A stretch of 64,000 bases of DNA from Pantoea eucrina (lineage in GTDB: Bacteria > Pseudomonadota > Gammaproteobacteria > Enterobacterales > Enterobacteriaceae): positions 2,092,756 through 2,156,755 of the forward strand of contig NZ_MAYN01000008.1 in the NCBI RefSeq assembly GCF_001691555.1. Reading direction: 5' to 3'. The position numbers and the translations under genes were made by a program. Below the pieces are notes generated by a model. That model did no database searches and had not been told where the DNA came from. It worked only from the letters and a program-made list of their open reading frames with translations. Numbering within the stretch: position 1 is the first letter of the stretch; each line of letters opens with the position of its first letter. Below are positions 16,152 to 26,411 of this stretch, piece by piece.

Positions 16152-17255
16152 TTAGCTGACAACCATGTCGTCGCGATGCACGGCAACCGGACCATATTCA
16201 TAACCGAGAATATCACCGATCTCCTGACTGTGATGCCCGGCGATCATGCGCATCGCATCGCTGTTGTAACGCGTCACGCCGTGGGCGATATCGCGTCCCT
16301 GCAGATTCCGGATGCGGATCACCTCACCGCGTGAGAAATTCCCCTGCACCTCACGGATGCCTTTGGGCAGCAGCGAACTGCCACGCTCCAGCACCGCCGA
16401 CAGCGCACCATCATCAATGGTGATTTCGCCAGCCGGGGGCGCGCCGAAGATCCAGCGCTTGCGGTTCTCAAGCGGCGACTGCTGTGCGTGAAAGCGCGTC
16501 CCGACCGGTTTGCCGTTCAGTACATCGCTGATCACATCCGGACGGCTGCCGGCGGCGATAATCACATCAATACCGGCACGACAGGCAACATCTGCTGCCT
16601 GCAGTTTGGTTGCCATACCGCCGGTACCTAAGCCTGACACGCTGCCGCCCGCCAGCGTCCGCAGCGCATCATCAATCTGGTGCACGTCACCAATCAGCTG
16701 CGCCTCCGGATTGGTGCGCGGATCGGCGGTGAACAGCCCCTGCTGATCGGTCAGCAGCAGCAGTTTGTCCGCTCCGCCCAGCATCGCCGCCAGCGCCGAC
16801 AGGTTGTCGTTATCGCCGACTTTAATTTCCGCCGTAGCGACCGCGTCGTTTTCGTTAATTACCGGAACGATGTGGTTATCCAGCAGCGCGCGCAGCATAT
16901 CGCGCGCATAGAGGAAGCGTTCGCGATCTTCCATATCCGCGCGCGTCAGCAGCATCTGACCAATATGGATGCCATAAATAGAGAACAGCTGTTCCCACAG
17001 CTGAATCAGACGGCTCTGCCCCACCGCAGCCAGCAGCTGCTTTGAGGCGATGGTCGGTGGCAGTTCGGGATAACCAAGATGTTCACGTCCGGCCGCAATG
17101 GCGCCTGAGGTGACAATGACAATGCGATGTCCCGCCGCGTGCATGTGCGCACACTGACGAACCAGCTCCACCATGTGCGCCCGATTCAGCCGGCGCGATC
17201 CGCCGGTGAGCACGCTGGTACCCAATTTGACCACCAGGGTCTGACTGCCACTCAT
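16152..17255 (-). CDS. proB: Glutamate 5-kinase
   Basis: ATP-dependent phosphorylation of glutamate, the feedback-controlled first step of proline synthesis. 367 residues as in E. coli. Amino-acid-kinase domain from residue 5 ([60 protein letters not shown]) and a C-terminal PUA domain from about residue 275 ([20 protein letters not shown]). Start at 17255 (MSGSQTL) with AGGAAA upstream; the longer frame runs into the divergent porin promoter and is rejected. Confidence 0.97.
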   Translation of the reverse strand: MSGSQTLVVKLGTSVLTGGSRRLNRAHMVELVRQCAHMHAAGHRIVIVTSGAIAAGREHLGYPELPPTIASKQLLAAVGQSRLIQLWEQLFSIYGIHIGQMLLTRADMEDRERFLYARDMLRALLDNHIVPVINENDAVATAEIKVGDNDNLSALAAMLGGADKLLLLTDQQGLFTADPRTNPEAQLIGDVHQIDDALRTLAGGSVSGLGTGGMATKLQAADVACRAGIDVIIAAGSRPDVISDVLNGKPVGTRFHAQQSPLENRKRWIFGAPPAGEITIDDGALSAVLERGSSLLPKGIREVQGNFSRGEVIRIRNLQGRDIAHGVTRYNSDAMRMIAGHHSQEIGDILGYEYGPVAVHRDDMVVS

Positions 17256-17401
17256 ATTTTCCTGCCATCTGAGAAAAAATCCGCGAACGGACGTTTTATC
17301 AGGAGTCAGCAAGGAAGCCAACAGCCACGCCGGGAAAAGCGCGAATTTCCGCAGCCCTGTCAGCCTGACTGCACCACTCCATTCACCCCGATTGCGCAAA
17401 T

Positions 17402-17420
17402 CTGTCATAAAACTTTCATC
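17402..17420 (+). promoter_or_regulatory. Pho box of the porin gene
   Basis: CTGTCATAAAACTTTCATC fits the PhoB consensus of two CTGTCAT-like 7-mers spaced by four AT-rich bases; the first repeat is perfect, the second has CTTTCAT. It lies 80 bases ahead of the start codon, so the gene should be induced by phosphate starvation. Confidence 0.82.
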
Positions 17421-17499
17421 AGCTATCGGTAAAACGTCCCGTGTTTTACACCCCTTTTCGCGGGTACATACTTTTTTTACTCATCGGGATTGATAGCAC

Positions 17500-18594
17500 A
17501 TGAAGAAAAGCACACTGGCACTGGTTGTTTCCGCCCTGGCTCTGGCCACCACTGCACAAGCCGCAGAAATTTATAATAAAGACGGTAACAAACTGGATCT
17601 CTATGGTCGCGTAAAAGGGATGCACTATTTCAGTGACAATGCGGGCGCAGACGGTGACAAAACGTATGTGCGTCTCGGTTTTAAGGGTCAGACGCAGATT
17701 AACGACCTGATGACGGGTTACGGTCAGTGGGAATATCAGTTTCAGGGCAACCGCTCTGAAGGCAGTGACGCAAATAACGGCAACAAAACCCGTCTCGGCT
17801 TTGCCGGCCTGAAATTTGGCGACTACGGCTCAATCGACTATGGCCGTAACTACGGCGTGCTGTATGACGTGGAAGCCTGGACCGACGTCTTCCCTGAGTT
17901 CGGCGGTGACGGCACCGCGCGCACCGATAACTTTATGGCGGCGCGCACGTCTGGCGTGGCGACCTACCGCAACAGTAATTTCTTTGGTCTGGTGGATGGC
18001 CTGCGTTTCGCCCTGCAGTATCAGGGCAAAAATGACGCCGGCAGCGCGAACAGCCGCGGCAGCGCAACGGATACCAGCACCCAGAACGGCGACGGCTACG
18101 GCGCATCCCTGGGCTACACCATCGGCGACAGCGGCGTCAGCCTGATGTCGGCCATTACCTCATCCGATCGCACCAGCCAGCAGCAGCAGGCCGGGCTGCT
18201 CGGACGCGGAGACAAAGCAGAATCCTGGGGAGCCGGTATTAAATATGATGCTAACAGCGTCTATCTGGCGTCTATCTACACTGAGACGCGCAACATGACG
18301 CCCATCGGCACGCGCGGCTTTGCTAATAAAGCGCAGAACATTGAAATGGTGGCACAGTATCAGTTCGATTCCGGCCTGCGTCCGTCACTGGGCTATGTAC
18401 AGACTAAAGGCAAGGATATTGAAGGCGTGGGTGATGAAGACCTGGTGAAATATGTTGATCTGGGCCTGACGTACTATTTCAATAAGAACATGTCGGCCAT
18501 GGTGGATTACAAAATTAATCAGCTGGACGACAACAATAAGCTGGGGCTGAACAATGACGATGTGGTTGCCGTGGCGCTGACCTATCAGTTCTGA
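17500..18594 (+). CDS. phoE: Outer-membrane general porin PhoE
   Basis: Trimeric 16-strand beta-barrel porin, 364 residues with a signal peptide cut after TTAQA (residue 21/22). Typical OmpC/OmpF/PhoE features: [19 protein letters not shown] at the mature N-terminus, the constriction-loop segment in [12 protein letters not shown] and the C-terminal TYQF ending in Phe. It is identified as PhoE rather than OmpC/F by position (divergent from proBA, next to crl) and by the Pho box. One loop (residues 225-240) carries a QQQQ stretch not seen in E. coli PhoE. Confidence 0.92.
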   Translation: MKKSTLALVVSALALATTAQAAEIYNKDGNKLDLYGRVKGMHYFSDNAGADGDKTYVRLGFKGQTQINDLMTGYGQWEYQFQGNRSEGSDANNGNKTRLGFAGLKFGDYGSIDYGRNYGVLYDVEAWTDVFPEFGGDGTARTDNFMAARTSGVATYRNSNFFGLVDGLRFALQYQGKNDAGSANSRGSATDTSTQNGDGYGASLGYTIGDSGVSLMSAITSSDRTSQQQQAGLLGRGDKAESWGAGIKYDANSVYLASIYTETRNMTPIGTRGFANKAQNIEMVAQYQFDSGLRPSLGYVQTKGKDIEGVGDEDLVKYVDLGLTYYFNKNMSAMVDYKINQLDDNNKLGLNNDDVVAVALTYQF

Positions 18595-18633
18595 TTATCC
18601 GCTACGGTATCAGCACCGCTATCCTCATTACGC

Positions 18634-18664
18634 AAGAGCCGGCACATGACCGGCTCTTTTTTTA
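18634..18664. terminator. Terminator between phoE and crl
   Basis: AAGAGCCGG/CCGGCTCTT stem with a seven-base loop and a run of T on the plus strand; it ends just beyond the crl stop on the other strand. Confidence 0.9.
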
Positions 18665-18666
18665 TA

Positions 18667-19068
18667 TTATGCGCTCAGCTTCACCGGCTCTTCTTTAAAA
18701 CCAGCTGCAGGACGCAGATCGAGCTTCTGCTCATGCAGCATCGCTTTCAGCCGCTCATGAAAATTACGCAGCGTACTCTCTACGCGCTCATTGTTTTCTT
18801 TACCTTTAATGGTTGTCACACTCCAGTCGCCCTCTTTATCAAACAGGCCGAAGTGATATTCGTAGGTAAAGTGATCGCTGTGCGCATCCAGTGTCATCCA
18901 CCAGCCCCAGAACTCGCGGCTCTCCGGTGCGGGCTTTACGTTAACGCAGGCGGCCAGGCAGTCAAAAAAGAAACGCGTATCTTCGCATTTTCCTTCACGG
19001 ATGTACGGCCCCAATTCGGTGAAGCGCTTAAGCAGGCGACTGCGGGGGTGACCACTCGGTAACGTCAT
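18667..19068 (-). CDS. crl: Sigma-S activating protein Crl
   Basis: Binds RpoS and helps it assemble with core RNA polymerase, favouring stationary-phase and curli expression. 133 residues as in E. coli, with the family segments [51 protein letters not shown] and C-terminal EEPVKLSA. The start at 19068 has GAGGGAGAG upstream; a longer upstream frame is hydrophobic nonsense. Same neighbours (phoE, frsA) as in E. coli. Confidence 0.96.
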   Translation of the reverse strand: MTLPSGHPRSRLLKRFTELGPYIREGKCEDTRFFFDCLAACVNVKPAPESREFWGWWMTLDAHSDHFTYEYHFGLFDKEGDWSVTTIKGKENNERVESTLRNFHERLKAMLHEQKLDLRPAAGFKEEPVKLSA

Positions 19069-19178
19069 GCTAATTCTCTCCCTCAAATAAACCGTAAAAA
19101 AAAGCAGCGCGCTGCACAAAAGGCGCAGCGCGTAGTATGCCGACATTAAGTTTTAGCAGAGGTTTTGCATTTTGCCAG

Positions 19179-20426
19179 TTACCGCTGCAACTGTTTGCTG
19201 AGCCAGTCACAGATCTGATTCAGCGCTTTTTCAAAACTGCGGAATACCGGTGATGCCGGAATAGCCAGCGTTTTACCCTGCGCGGATGAGCCGGCAATCA
19301 GGCGGGAATCCTCCTCCGGACTGAAAAGATCGTCCGGCCAGTAAGCGGCCAGCATTGGCACCGGCGTACGGCGTCCCAGCAGCCCCTGCACCTTCAGCGA
19401 ATAGCGATTCAGCTCAATGCGCAGGTTGCTGTCGGACGTGGAGGCCATCCCCAGGCGGCTCGCCAGCATATCCATATACATGTCCGGCAGCTGCTGCTGA
19501 CGCGCCGCGTCAACAAACACGCCGTGTACCATCGCGCCCAGCGTTGCCACGGCACGAATACGCGGTACCTCAAGCCAGGCGAGTCGGGTCGCGATATTGG
19601 CACCAAAGCGATAGCCGAACAGCGCCACGCGGGTGTGATCGATCCACGGCACGTTGCTGAGCTCGCGCAGAACCTGCTGATGCAGATGGCTGGTGTCCTG
19701 ATTCAGTGTCCATTTACTGCTGTAGCCAACAGAGGGCATGTCCAGCGTCAGCATAGCGATACCGCGCGGGGCCAGATAGTCATGAAACAGACGATAGTGA
19801 TCGCTTTGCAGCGAATCGAGCCCCCCGCACAGCATCACCGTGGGATAGGGTGCACTGGCCTGCGCCGGCATATGCAGAAACCCGGTAACCGGACTGCCAC
19901 CACTGACGGGAAACGTCAGTGATTTCAGCTCGCCCGGCAGCCGCCGGGTCGCCTCTTCATAAGCACGGTTCGCCAGCACCTGCGCCTGATCGGCCAGCTC
20001 GTCGCCTTTAATATAGGGATAGGCCGCCAGGCTATAGAGGTTCGCAGCGTGCAGCCACTGCTGGCCCGCCTCATCATGCTGCTCGCTCTGCATCGCCTGC
20101 TGCTGCCAGAGCGCCGCCTGTTTTGACCACTCAAAATTCCAGTTGCCGCCGCGATAGCCAATCACCGTGTCCAGCAGCGCGTCATCGGTGTGTTCAAAGC
20201 GGCTGACAGCGATGCGCGCCAGGACTTCGCTGATCTCCTGCGGGGAGAGGCCGCGCCATGTCCAGAGCAGTTTGTTCAGCATACGATACCAGCCGCGCTG
20301 AGTATCCCCCTCCAGCGCGTTATGCACCTGGGCAGTAGCGTGATGCTGACGGCGTACCAGTGAGGAGGTTTCGGGATGTTTAAAACGCGGCTTGAACAGC
20401 TCTTCGCTAAGATTTTTTTCGGCCAT
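19179..20426 (-). CDS. frsA: Fermentation/respiration switch protein FrsA (alpha/beta hydrolase)
   Basis: 415 residues, one more than E. coli FrsA, which binds unphosphorylated IIA-Glc and was reported to promote fermentation; enzymatic claims for the family are disputed. N-terminal helical region ([36 protein letters not shown]) and a C-terminal alpha/beta hydrolase fold ([59 protein letters not shown]). The nucleophile-elbow position reads GYRFG, with Arg where Ser is usual, as in E. coli (GFRFG), so hydrolase activity is doubtful. Followed by crl on the same strand. Confidence 0.95.
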   Translation of the reverse strand: MAEKNLSEELFKPRFKHPETSSLVRRQHHATAQVHNALEGDTQRGWYRMLNKLLWTWRGLSPQEISEVLARIAVSRFEHTDDALLDTVIGYRGGNWNFEWSKQAALWQQQAMQSEQHDEAGQQWLHAANLYSLAAYPYIKGDELADQAQVLANRAYEEATRRLPGELKSLTFPVSGGSPVTGFLHMPAQASAPYPTVMLCGGLDSLQSDHYRLFHDYLAPRGIAMLTLDMPSVGYSSKWTLNQDTSHLHQQVLRELSNVPWIDHTRVALFGYRFGANIATRLAWLEVPRIRAVATLGAMVHGVFVDAARQQQLPDMYMDMLASRLGMASTSDSNLRIELNRYSLKVQGLLGRRTPVPMLAAYWPDDLFSPEEDSRLIAGSSAQGKTLAIPASPVFRSFEKALNQICDWLSKQLQR

Positions 20427-20508
20427 CTGATGGTTTCTCCTGCGGCAGTCGCATAGATGGCTATGAGTTTACTTCACCCGCCCCGGCTGCGCGAGGCGCG
20501 AATAGCAC

Positions 20509-20531
20509 AACGCCCGGCTTAACCGGGCGTT
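20509..20531. terminator. Hairpin between gpt and frsA
   Basis: AACGCCCGG/CCGGGCGTT stem, five-base loop, just beyond the gpt stop (minus strand). The T run is short, so it is a moderate terminator. Confidence 0.6.
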
Positions 20532-20547
20532 GTTTGCGTTGCATCAA

Positions 20548-21006
20548 TCAGCTTTTGACGATGGGCGGAATATAGACCACGCCCATATCCCACGGCTGTT
20601 CAATCCAGGTGTTCTGCGGAATATCCACAATATAGTCATCCACCAGCGCGCGGCCGGCAGGCTTGGCGAAGATAGTGCAGAAACGCGCTTTTGGATACAT
20701 ATCACGGATCGCCTGCGCGGTGCCGCCGGTGTCGACCAGGTCGTCAATAACGATAAAGCCTTCACCGTCGCCTTCGGCGCGCTTCAGCACTTTCATTTCG
20801 CGCTGGTGATCGTGATCGTAACTGGAGATGCAGACGGTATCGACGTAGCGAATACCCAGCTCACGCGCCAGCAGTGATGCCGGAACCAGACCACCGCGGC
20901 TTACCGCGATGATACCTTTCCACTGTTCCACAGGAAGCAGGCGCTGGGCCAGTTTACGGGCATGAATCTGCAGCATGTCCCAGGTTACGACGTATTTTTC
21001 GCTCAT
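20548..21006 (-). CDS. gpt: Xanthine-guanine phosphoribosyltransferase
   Basis: Salvages guanine and xanthine to GMP and XMP with PRPP. 152 residues as in E. coli. The PRPP-binding loop [15 protein letters not shown] (residues 84-98) and the [21 protein letters not shown] segment are diagnostic. Start at 21006 (MSEKYVVTW), not the longer frame. It complements the purine catabolic genes further right, but the position is the ancestral gpt-frsA-crl order and there is no sign of co-regulation. Confidence 0.96.
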   Translation of the reverse strand: MSEKYVVTWDMLQIHARKLAQRLLPVEQWKGIIAVSRGGLVPASLLARELGIRYVDTVCISSYDHDHQREMKVLKRAEGDGEGFIVIDDLVDTGGTAQAIRDMYPKARFCTIFAKPAGRALVDDYIVDIPQNTWIEQPWDMGVVYIPPIVKS

Positions 21007-21259
21007 AAAAGGAATCCCAACCACCAAAAGTGGCTTAAAAATATGCAAGGGGGAAAAGGTTGCGCGAGATTATAAGGATCTGGCGCGTTAAAAACCAGCA
21101 TCGGAGAGACTGGTTGCAGGTTTTTAGCGCGCCTGATGACGCGCCTGCGAATAAAGGGTGATATTCTCTGACTCATCACGTCAGATGAGCTGACGGCGAT
21201 CTTTAACCGAAAACTGCGTGCGAGCGGCCTGTCCGCCACGCTGATACAGGAGACGCGTT

Positions 21260-22720
21260 GTGTCTGAATTGTCTCAACTCTCCCCGCAGCCGCTGTGGGA
21301 TATCTTCGCCAAAATCTGCTCTATTCCACACCCTTCTTATCATGAAGAGGCGCTGGCTGAATATGTGGTCAGCTGGGCCAAAGAGCAGAATTTCTGGGTC
21401 GAGCGCGATCGGGTCGGCAATATTTTGATCCGTAAACCTGCCACGCCAGGCATGGAAAACCGCACGCCGGTTGCGCTGCAGGCGCACCTGGATATGGTGC
21501 CGCAAAAAAATAACGATACCGCTCACGATTTCACTAAAGATCCGATTCAGCCATGGGTTGACGGTGAGTGGGTGAAAGCGCGCGGCACCACGCTGGGTGC
21601 AGATAACGGCATCGGCATGGCGTCAGCGCTGGCGGTACTGGCTGACAACAGCCTGACGCACGGCCCGCTGGAAGTGCTGCTGACCATGACCGAAGAGTCG
21701 GGCATGGATGGCGCGTTTGGCCTGCAGCCGGACTGGCTGCAGGCGGAAATCCTGATCAACACCGACTCTGAAGAAGAGGGTGAGATCTACATGGGCTGCG
21801 CGGGTGGCATCGACTTCATTACCACGCTGCCGCTGAGCCGTGAGGCGGTTCCGGCCGGCTTTGAAACGCTGAAGCTGACGCTCAAAGGATTGAAAGGCGG
21901 CCATTCCGGCGCGGATATCCATCTGGGTCTCGGCAACGCGAACAAGCTGCTGGCGCGTTTTCTCGCCGCCCATGCCCGCGAGCTGGATCTGCGTCTGATC
22001 GACTTTACCGGCGGCACGCTGCGTAACGCCATCCCGCGTGAAGCCTTTGCCACGCTGGCCGTGGAAAGCCACAAAGTGGATGCGCTGAAATCTGCGGCGC
22101 TGCACTTCCAGGCCGTGCTGCTCAATGAACTCGGCAGCAAGGAAAAGCATATCGTGCTGCAGACTGAGCCGGTGGCGCAGCAGGCGGAGGCGCTGAGCGC
22201 TGAGTGCCGCGATCGCTTTATCAACCTGCTGAACAGTACCCCTAACGGCGTGATCCGTAATTCAGACGTGGCGAAAGGCGTGGTGGAAACCTCGCTGAAC
22301 GTTGGCGTGGTCAGCATGGATCAGGCTAACGCTGAAATCATCTGCCTGATTCGCTCGCTGATCGATACGGGCAGGGAGTGGGTAGTAGAGACGCTGACCT
22401 CGCTGGGGGCGCTGGCGGGCGCGCAGACCGCACCGAAAGGCGGCTATCCGGGCTGGCAGCCCGACGCTGATTCGCCGGTAATGGCGCTGACGCGCACCAC
22501 CTACGAAGCGCTGTTTGGCAAAACGCCAAACATTCAGGTGATCCATGCCGGTCTGGAGTGTGGCCTGTTCAAGAAACCGTATCCGCATATGGATATGGTC
22601 TCTATCGGACCCACCATTACCGGCCCGCACTCGCCGGATGAGCAGGTGCATATTGAGAGCGTTGGCCTTTACTGGAAGCTACTCACTGCGCTGCTGAACG
22701 CGATCCCGGCAAAAGCGTAA
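21260..22720 (+). CDS. pepD: Cytosol non-specific dipeptidase (aminoacyl-histidine dipeptidase)
   Basis: M20-family zinc peptidase that hydrolyses dipeptides such as Xaa-His; 486 residues against 485 in E. coli. Metal-binding motifs are visible: QAHLDMV (His/Asp), TLGADNGIG, TEESGMDGAFGL, NTDSEEEGEI and the late HAGLECG. It begins with GTG at 21260 behind AGGAGA; an ATG downstream would cut the conserved SELSQLSPQPLW start. Divergent from gpt. Confidence 0.96.
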   Translation: MSELSQLSPQPLWDIFAKICSIPHPSYHEEALAEYVVSWAKEQNFWVERDRVGNILIRKPATPGMENRTPVALQAHLDMVPQKNNDTAHDFTKDPIQPWVDGEWVKARGTTLGADNGIGMASALAVLADNSLTHGPLEVLLTMTEESGMDGAFGLQPDWLQAEILINTDSEEEGEIYMGCAGGIDFITTLPLSREAVPAGFETLKLTLKGLKGGHSGADIHLGLGNANKLLARFLAAHARELDLRLIDFTGGTLRNAIPREAFATLAVESHKVDALKSAALHFQAVLLNELGSKEKHIVLQTEPVAQQAEALSAECRDRFINLLNSTPNGVIRNSDVAKGVVETSLNVGVVSMDQANAEIICLIRSLIDTGREWVVETLTSLGALAGAQTAPKGGYPGWQPDADSPVMALTRTTYEALFGKTPNIQVIHAGLECGLFKKPYPHMDMVSIGPTITGPHSPDEQVHIESVGLYWKLLTALLNAIPAKA

Positions 22721-22729
22721 TTTATGCCG

Positions 22730-22757
22730 CTCCCCTGCCCGCTACCGGGCGGGGGAG
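22730..22757. terminator. GC-rich inverted repeat between convergent pepD and dinB
   Basis: CTCCCCTGCCCG / CGGGCGGGGGAG stem just after pepD. There is no strong T run, so termination is inferred from position and stem strength. Confidence 0.5.
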
Positions 22758-22760
22758 ATT

Positions 22761-23816
22761 TCACAGCCCCAGCAGCAGCTGACGCTCAAGCTGCGGGTCC
22801 ACCAGCGTAACGTGCAGTCCCACCAGCCTTACCCCGCGTTCAGCCCGACGCGCCTCCCAGACCTGACGCGCCACCGCTACCATATCCTCTTTATTCAGCA
22901 CCGCCCAGACGTGCTCCTGCGTGGTTTGCTGGAAGTCGCTGAACTTGAATTTTACCCCCTGCCGGGCGATCTGTTTATCTGGCCGGATGGCACCCAGACG
23001 GCGATCCAGCTCCGCATAGAGATAGTCGATAATGGGCAAACACTGCTCCCAGTGGTGAATATCCTCCGGCAGCGTGCGCTCAACCCCCAGCGATTTCCGT
23101 TCGCGTTCGACGATCACTTCGCGATCATCAACACCGTTGCTGCGTTCCCAGAGCGAGCGACCAAATTTACCAAAGCGTTTCAGCAGCAGCGACAGGTCGG
23201 CCTGCTGCACGTCAGCACAGGTACGCAGCCCCATCTCTTCCAGCTTTTTGGTCGCCACTTTGCCCACGCCCGGGATCTTACTGAGCGGCAGCTCATGCAG
23301 AAACGCCGGCACCGCCTGCGGGGTGATCACATACTGGCCGTCAGGCTTATTGAGGTCAGAGGCGATTTTTGCCAGAAATTTGATCGGCGCGATACCTGCC
23401 GATGCGGTCAGCCCGGTTTCACGCAGAATATCTGCGCGAATCGCCTGCGCCATCAGCGTGGCCGATCCCTGACAGTGCGGACTGCTGGTGACATCCAGAT
23501 AGGCTTCATCCAGCGAAAGCGGTTCAATCAGCGGCGTGTAGCGGAGGAAGATTTCGCGGATCTGCCGCGAGGCCTCTTTGTAGGCGTCAAAGCGCCCTGG
23601 CAGCAGACGCAGGTGCGGACAGAGACGCAGCGCAGTTGAGGTCGGCATGGCGCTGCGCACGCCATATTTACGCGCCGGATAGTTAGCGGTGCTGATGACC
23701 CCGCGCTGAACGCGGTTGCCGCCAATGGCGATAGGGATATCCCGCAACGACGGATCGTCACGCATCTCAACCGCTGCGTAAAAGCAGTCCATATCGACAT
23801 GAATGATTTTGCGCAT
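22761..23816 (-). CDS. dinB: DNA polymerase IV
   Basis: Y-family translesion polymerase; 351 residues as in E. coli. Catalytic acids in DMDCFYAAVEMRDD (residues 8-21) and SLDEAYLDV (about 102-110), helix-hairpin-helix IPGVGKVATKKLEEMG, little-finger region GVERTLPEDIHHW, and the C-terminal beta-clamp-binding tail RQLLLGL. Start at 23816 (MRKIIHVDMD); a LexA box lies directly upstream, so it is SOS-induced. Confidence 0.96.
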   Translation of the reverse strand: MRKIIHVDMDCFYAAVEMRDDPSLRDIPIAIGGNRVQRGVISTANYPARKYGVRSAMPTSTALRLCPHLRLLPGRFDAYKEASRQIREIFLRYTPLIEPLSLDEAYLDVTSSPHCQGSATLMAQAIRADILRETGLTASAGIAPIKFLAKIASDLNKPDGQYVITPQAVPAFLHELPLSKIPGVGKVATKKLEEMGLRTCADVQQADLSLLLKRFGKFGRSLWERSNGVDDREVIVERERKSLGVERTLPEDIHHWEQCLPIIDYLYAELDRRLGAIRPDKQIARQGVKFKFSDFQQTTQEHVWAVLNKEDMVAVARQVWEARRAERGVRLVGLHVTLVDPQLERQLLLGL

Positions 23817-23830
23817 ACCCCCTCCGGACA

Positions 23831-23846
23831 CTGGCTAAGTATACAG
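23831..23846 (-). promoter_or_regulatory. LexA box of dinB
   Basis: Minus strand CTGTATACTTAGCCAG: CTGT-N8-CCAG, one base from the CTGT-N8-ACAG consensus, 14 bases ahead of the start codon. As recalled, the E. coli dinB box has the same imperfect right half. Confidence 0.85.
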
Positions 23847-24061
23847 TAGCGAAGGCGTTGAGCAATCTCCGTCAGCACCGCGGCCGCGTTTAAAGGCGTT
23901 TCACTCCCCGGCACATCACAACTTTGCGCCATTTTCTTGCCCGCTATCTTGATTAAAAGCCAGACAATGTTAATGTTGCGCAGCGATAGCGGATATTTCC
24001 GATAATGCAACTGAGTGACGCCGCGCGTCTGAGTTTTTCTTCACTTCAAGGTATACACAGA

Positions 24062-24805
24062 ATGGGCAGAATCGCATTGCTGTTCGCGATGATTCTTATG
24101 CCAGTCCTTAGCTGGGCAATCACACCTGAACCCGCACAACCGCTGGCTCCGGTAAGCAAAGAGTTAAAGAAACAACTGCTGGGTACGCCAGTATTTATCC
24201 AGATTTTCAAAGAAGAGCGCACGCTGGAACTCTATGGCAAAATCGGCAATGAATATCGCCTGCTGGACAGCTATCGCATCTGTAATTTTTCCGGCGGACT
24301 TGGTCCCAAACGCCGCCAGGGCGACTTCAAAAGTCCGGAAGGCTTTTACAACGTTAAGCTTAATCAGCTGAAACCCGACAGCCGCTTTTACCGCGCCATT
24401 AATACCGGTTTTCCTAACCAGTACGATCGCAGCAAGGGCTATAACGGCAATTATCTGATGATTCACGGTGACTGCGTTTCCGTGGGCTGCTACGCCATGA
24501 CCAACGGTTCAATGGATGAGATTTTCAACTATGTTAATGCGGCCCTGCGTAACGGCCAGCAGGAGATGCAGCTGAATATCTATCCGTTCCGTATGACGGA
24601 AAGCAATATGCAGCGTCATCGCTACTCAAGCTATATCGATTTCTGGCGCGAACTGCAGCCGGGCTACGCCTATTTTGCGAAATATCACGTGCCGCCCGGC
24701 GTTAACGTCACGGCTACGGGTCAGTATGCGGTGAACAACACCCCGGTACTGTCCACACCGGACGCGGCCTCCAAATCATTCCTGGCGCTCACCCAGGCAA
24801 AATAG
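24062..24805 (+). CDS. yafK: L,D-transpeptidase-fold amidase YafK (DpaA)
   Basis: Periplasmic YkuD-fold protein of 247 residues with a signal peptide ([12 protein letters not shown]). The E. coli homologue detaches Braun lipoprotein from peptidoglycan. Catalytic motif [17 protein letters not shown] has the His and Cys of the family (HGDC, SVGC). Other conserved parts: [35 protein letters not shown]. Start at 24062 (MGRIALLF); the longer frame adds a non-conserved head. Its last 30 bases overlap the end of the convergent yafJ. Confidence 0.93.
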   Translation: MGRIALLFAMILMPVLSWAITPEPAQPLAPVSKELKKQLLGTPVFIQIFKEERTLELYGKIGNEYRLLDSYRICNFSGGLGPKRRQGDFKSPEGFYNVKLNQLKPDSRFYRAINTGFPNQYDRSKGYNGNYLMIHGDCVSVGCYAMTNGSMDEIFNYVNAALRNGQQEMQLNIYPFRMTESNMQRHRYSSYIDFWRELQPGYAYFAKYHVPPGVNVTATGQYAVNNTPVLSTPDAASKSFLALTQAK

Positions 24806-25543
24806 CACCCACTCGCCTGGCGCTATCCGGTGCCAGGTTTCATTTCCGGTCAGCGGCTGCGTGGCGATAACCGTCACCACATCATGTGGCGTGGTCTGCT
24901 GCTGGAAATCGATCTCCACATCCTGATCCAGCAAACGCGCTTTCCCAAACGGCGCGCGCCGCGTGATCCAGTAAAGATTGGTGGAGCAGAACGCCATCAG
25001 ATAGCGCCCATCTGACAACAGCATGTTAAATACGCCTTTTTCACGCAGCTCACCGGCAAGTTCAGCAATGTAGCGAAACACTGCGGGCCAGTTTCCTGGC
25101 GTCCGCGGATAGCGCGCCTGCAGCTGCGAGAGGATCCAGCAAAACGCCTTTTCACTGTCGGTCTCTCCCACCGGGCGAAAGTGGCCGCTGTCGAGCTGGC
25201 GATAGCCTTTAAGCTGTCCATTGTGCGCGTAAGTCCAGTTGCGGCCCCACAGCTCACGGGTAAAAGGATGGGTGTTCTCCAGGGAGACCTCGCCCCGGTT
25301 TGCCTGGCGGATATGCGCAACCACCGAGTGCGATTTGATCGGATACTCCTGCACCAGGCGGGCGACCGGCGAGTTTACGCTCGGCAGCGGATCTTTGAAT
25401 GTGCGGCATCCTTTGCCTTCATAAAAGGCGATACCCCAGCCATCTTTATGCGGTCCGGTACCGCCGCCGCGCTGTACCAGCCCGGTAAAACTGAAGCAGA
25501 TATCGGTAGGGACATTGGCGCTCATCCCGAGCAGTTCGCACAT
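24776..25543 (-). CDS. yafJ: Class II glutamine amidotransferase-like protein YafJ
   Basis: 255 residues, E. coli YafJ length. Begins [10 protein letters not shown], so Cys2 becomes the N-terminal Ntn nucleophile after Met removal; other marks are [25 protein letters not shown] and YAHNGQL. The physiological substrate is unknown in E. coli. Convergent and overlapping with yafK; gmhA lies upstream on the same strand, 47 bases away. Confidence 0.92.
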   Translation of the reverse strand: MCELLGMSANVPTDICFSFTGLVQRGGGTGPHKDGWGIAFYEGKGCRTFKDPLPSVNSPVARLVQEYPIKSHSVVAHIRQANRGEVSLENTHPFTRELWGRNWTYAHNGQLKGYRQLDSGHFRPVGETDSEKAFCWILSQLQARYPRTPGNWPAVFRYIAELAGELREKGVFNMLLSDGRYLMAFCSTNLYWITRRAPFGKARLLDQDVEIDFQQQTTPHDVVTVIATQPLTGNETWHRIAPGEWVLFCLGERQE

Positions 25544-25590
25544 AGCTACCCCCTTCTCACCCCTCCCGGCATGCGGGAAGGCAGCGTGAA

Positions 25591-26169
25591 TTACTTAACC
25601 ATCTCTTTTTCAATCAGCAGCATCAGGATGTGGATCACTTTGATATGGATCTCCTGAATGCGATCGGCATAGCCGAAATGCGGTACCCGGATCTCAATAT
25701 CCGCACTGCCTGCCATTTTGCCGCCATCTTTGCCGGTCAGGGTAATGACTTTCATTCCCTGCGCGCGCGCTGCCTCAATCGCTTTGATGATATTGGCGGA
25801 GTTGCCGGAAGTGGAGAGCCCCAGCAGCACATCGCCTTCGCGCCCTACTGCTTCCACATAGCGCGAAAACACATGGTCATAGCCGAAGTCGTTGCTGACG
25901 CAGGAGAGATGGCTGACATCAGAAATTGCAATGGCCGGATAGCCGGGACGGTTTTCACGATAGCGGCCGGTCAGCTCTTCTGCAAAATGCATTGCGTCAC
26001 AGTGTGATCCCCCGTTACCACAAGAGAGCACTTTTCCGCCCGCTTTGAAACTGTCCGCCAGCAGCACCGCTGCACGCTGAATGGCGTGGATATTGGCGTC
26101 GTCACTCAAAAACCGGGTCAGGGTGTCGGCAGCTTCATTGAGTTCCGAGCGAATGATGTCCTGATACAT
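25591..26169 (-). CDS. gmhA: Sedoheptulose-7-phosphate isomerase
   Basis: First enzyme of ADP-heptose synthesis for the LPS core (lpcA). 192 residues as in E. coli. SIS-domain protein with [20 protein letters not shown] (substrate and zinc region, His61-equivalent), [14 protein letters not shown] and C-terminal [13 protein letters not shown]. Loss should give deep-rough LPS. Transcribed with yafJ. Confidence 0.96.
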   Translation of the reverse strand: MYQDIIRSELNEAADTLTRFLSDDANIHAIQRAAVLLADSFKAGGKVLSCGNGGSHCDAMHFAEELTGRYRENRPGYPAIAISDVSHLSCVSNDFGYDHVFSRYVEAVGREGDVLLGLSTSGNSANIIKAIEAARAQGMKVITLTGKDGGKMAGSADIEIRVPHFGYADRIQEIHIKVIHILMLLIEKEMVK

Positions 26170-26372
26170 AGGAGATGTCCTTTAGAGGAGAGGTTAACCC
26201 GGCAAGTTTAACGGAATGCCACAGGGGCGCAAAGCGCTGGCAGCAGGGAAAACGCCTCTCTCACCGCGCGACCAGACGATAAATGCGCCAGCTGCGATGA
26301 TTTTGTGAGCCTGGTTGTAATTGTGATGTAAAGGAATTGCTTATTAAGACCGGCTGCTCTAAACCTGTCACT

Positions 26373-26389
26373 AACAGGTCAGACCTCTT
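26373..26389 (+). promoter_or_regulatory. FadR operator upstream of fadE
   Basis: AACAGGTCAGACCTCTT: the AGGTCAGACCT core is palindromic and matches the FadR TGGTCNGACCA-type site. It lies 22 bases ahead of the fadE start; fadE is FadR-repressed in E. coli. Confidence 0.75.
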
Positions 26390-26411
26390 ACTACTTACGG
26401 AGCGATTCACT

